The position numbers were made by a program, and so were the translations under genes. The notes beneath the pieces are model-generated. The model made no database searches. It was not told the origin of the DNA and was given only the letters and a program-made list of their open reading frames with translations. This document shows, piece by piece, positions 5,233 through 6,298 of a stretch of DNA of 6,298 bases (position 1 is the stretch's first letter; every line of letters starts with the position of its first letter). The stretch is from CAYTET01 sp964436975 (GTDB lineage Bacteria; Bacillota_I; Bacilli_A; Erysipelotrichales; Erysipelotrichaceae). The DNA lies in contig CAYTET010000078.1 in assembly GCA_964436975.1 (NCBI GenBank), forward strand, positions 1 to 6,298. Direction: 5' to 3'.

Positions 5233-6183
5233 TTATTTATGAAGTACAAATTCTTCGGCCACCGGCTTGCCGATCGGCTCATCCAGAAGAGTGGGATTGT
5301 CCAGGATATACTGCATCAGCTTAATGCATTTGGAAAAATAGAAGCCGTCGGAGATGCGCTCATCCAGGGTAATACCGAAATCCAGAACCGAGCGGATGCC
5401 GATCTCATCATCATCTTTGACATAGGTATCCTTATGCATGGTGCCGATAGCCAGCATCACGCTGCAGCTGCCAAAATTGGAAATGTGATGATAAGGGGCC
5501 GAGCATTTGATCGATCCGAGATTGGACAGAAGCACTGTTGAAAAGTTTGGATCGACGCTGGTAAATGATTCCGGGAACAGGCCGTGGAAATCAAGCCGCC
5601 GGAAGATGAACATGACAAACATCATCAGCCAGCGCGGCAGACGGCCTACCATATCCAAGGCCTTGTCAGCTCCGTAATCGGCTCCGTCAGAGGCGTTGCG
5701 GCGGGCCTGGCTGACATCGCCCACAATCTTTTTAGTCAGCGAGTCCAGATTGTCATCAACTTTAGGCCGCAGCATCATCATGGCCTCTTCCGCCTCATCC
5801 GCAAATTTCTTTTTGGCGACAAAGCTTAACACCATCCTCTTGCGCTGGTAGAAGCGCCGGCCGGATATGAAGCGGTTCAGGTCCGGCCGCTGGTATATGA
5901 CTTTGGCCAGAGCCGTGATGATGACATGAAAAATGGTTATTTTATATTCCGGATGGGCGGCATTCTTAGCCTCCAGATAATCGATCACCCTGGTGATGTC
6001 CAGTTCATCCAGCAGACATACTTCATTGTCAGCCCGGTTAGGCGACATGTGGATAAAGTACTTATGGAAAGAATCCATGTCTTCAATATACCAGCCGTCC
6101 TTGCGGTCATGCCGGTGATGCTTATGGCTCTCCGGTATTAAAACACCGGCGGCATCATACTGCGGTTTTTCGGTTATCTTCAT
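5233..6183 (-). CDS. Stand-alone 2-oxoacid dehydrogenase E2-type acyltransferase domain protein
   Basis: 316 residues with the fold of the chloramphenicol acetyltransferase / E2 catalytic domain. Supporting segments are KITIFHVIITALAKVI (81-96), RPDLNRFISGRR (99-110), SNLGSI (220-225) and LDFGITLDERISDGFYFSK (267-285). There is no lipoyl domain, no E1/E3-binding domain and no linker, so it is not an ordinary E2 subunit; no E1 or E3 gene is nearby. The canonical active-site motif DHRxxDG reads DERISDG (274-280): Glu275 is at the catalytic histidine position, while Asp279 and Gly280 are kept. The N-terminus is rich in histidine and basic residues (18-30), and a hydrophobic stretch at 182-198 is amphipathic rather than a clear membrane anchor. 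Similar single-domain proteins are common in Firmicutes under the name 2-oxo acid dehydrogenase subunit E2. The true substrate is unknown. The start at 6183 has AGGGGG (6194-6199) 10 bases upstream. Confidence 0.85.
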   Translation of the reverse strand: MKITEKPQYDAAGVLIPESHKHHRHDRKDGWYIEDMDSFHKYFIHMSPNRADNEVCLLDELDITRVIDYLEAKNAAHPEYKITIFHVIITALAKVIYQRPDLNRFISGRRFYQRKRMVLSFVAKKKFADEAEEAMMMLRPKVDDNLDSLTKKIVGDVSQARRNASDGADYGADKALDMVGRLPRWLMMFVMFIFRRLDFHGLFPESFTSVDPNFSTVLLSNLGSIKCSAPYHHISNFGSCSVMLAIGTMHKDTYVKDDDEIGIRSVLDFGITLDERISDGFYFSKCIKLMQYILDNPTLLDEPIGKPVAEEFVLHK

Positions 6184-6190
6184 ATAAATA

Positions 6191-6235
6191 AATCCCCCTG
6201 ACTTATTTTTTCAATTATATAGCCAATGGGGGATT
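6191..6235 (-). promoter_or_regulatory. Inverted repeat overlapping the ribosome site of the E2-like gene
   Basis: AATCCCCC (6191-6198) and GGGGGATT (6228-6235) are perfect 8-base complements separated by 29 bases. The arm nearer the gene contains the ribosome-binding site. In a transcript starting upstream of 6235 it could fold and hide that site; in one starting from the TATAAT at 6214-6219 the distal arm would be missing. It could also be a protein operator spanning the promoter. Confidence 0.4.
6214..6219 (-). promoter_or_regulatory. -10 box of the E2-like gene
   Basis: Minus-strand TATAAT, a perfect -10 hexamer, with an expected start near 6207 and a leader of about 24 bases. The -35 position is poor. 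A second candidate, extended -10 TGGTAAAAT (6248-6256), lies further upstream and would make a longer leader containing both arms of the inverted repeat. Confidence 0.45.
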
Positions 6236-6298
6236 ATCTGCGCATTTATTTTACCAACGGGCACAAAAAAACCGGCGGCTTGCTATTTTGACACGGGC

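Noticed and set aside
61..5864. Repeated CCGGCCGG (61-68, 3588-3595, 4691-4698, 5857-5864) as a special signal
   Set aside because: Two copies are in coding DNA and fit heavy use of GCC and GGC/CGG codons; this probably reflects genome-wide base bias, though the two intergenic copies are noted separately.
6258..6298. Possible terminator at the right edge (minus-strand GCCGCCGG followed by seven T)
   Set aside because: No complementary left arm is seen within the remaining bases; it may lie outside the window, so it is not called.
1..6298. Mobile element, CRISPR array, toxin-antitoxin or phage-defence system
   Set aside because: No spaced direct repeats, transposase, target-site duplications, or small two-gene toxin modules are visible; all six genes have ordinary chromosomal character.

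Overview
The window looks like chromosome from a Bacillota (Firmicutes) bacterium of roughly balanced base composition. The support is strong AAGGAGG-type ribosome sites, extended -10 promoters (TGnTACAAT), U-tract terminators, and protein families typical of anaerobic Firmicutes. TGA is used as a stop (nucleotidyltransferase and aminopeptidase-like genes), so this is not a mycoplasma-type code. A gut Erysipelotrichia-like host would fit, but that is a guess. I see no mobile element, tRNA, rRNA, CRISPR array or phage gene. Six genes fill the window and no gene-free stretch exceeds about 155 bases.

Layout. (1) 1-136 is a leader region with palindromes and a TATAAT box. (2) 137-1024 (+) is a sugar-nucleotide type nucleotidyltransferase. 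(3) A two-way terminator at 1055-1089 separates it from a minus-strand block read right to left: DUF969 membrane protein (2783-3472), DUF979 membrane protein (1821-2783, start/stop overlap TAATG) and pyroglutamyl-peptidase I, pcp (1124-1735). This is the known association of pyroglutamyl peptidase with the putative two-subunit 5-oxoproline transporter. The likely job is to clip pyroglutamate from peptides and move 5-oxoproline across the membrane; no 5-oxoprolinase gene lies in the window. (4) 3628-4044 (-) is a small protein with two membrane helices and a possible winged-helix tail. It ends in a strong terminator just upstream of the DUF969 promoter region. (5) It is transcribed divergently from 4177-5139 (+), a compact protein related to M29 aminopeptidases. 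Two well-formed promoters lie back to back between them. (6) 5233-6183 (-) is a stand-alone catalytic-domain homologue of 2-oxoacid dehydrogenase E2 acyltransferases, convergent with the aminopeptidase-like gene across a two-way terminator, and with the catalytic histidine position occupied by glutamate.

Peptide and amino-acid salvage links pcp, the DUF969/DUF979 pair and perhaps the aminopeptidase-like gene. The nucleotidyltransferase and E2-like genes look like independent single-gene units. The most interesting non-coding signals are three phased GTGAAA repeats upstream of the transporter operon, the mirror-image divergent promoter, and an inverted repeat able to mask the ribosome site of the E2-like gene.
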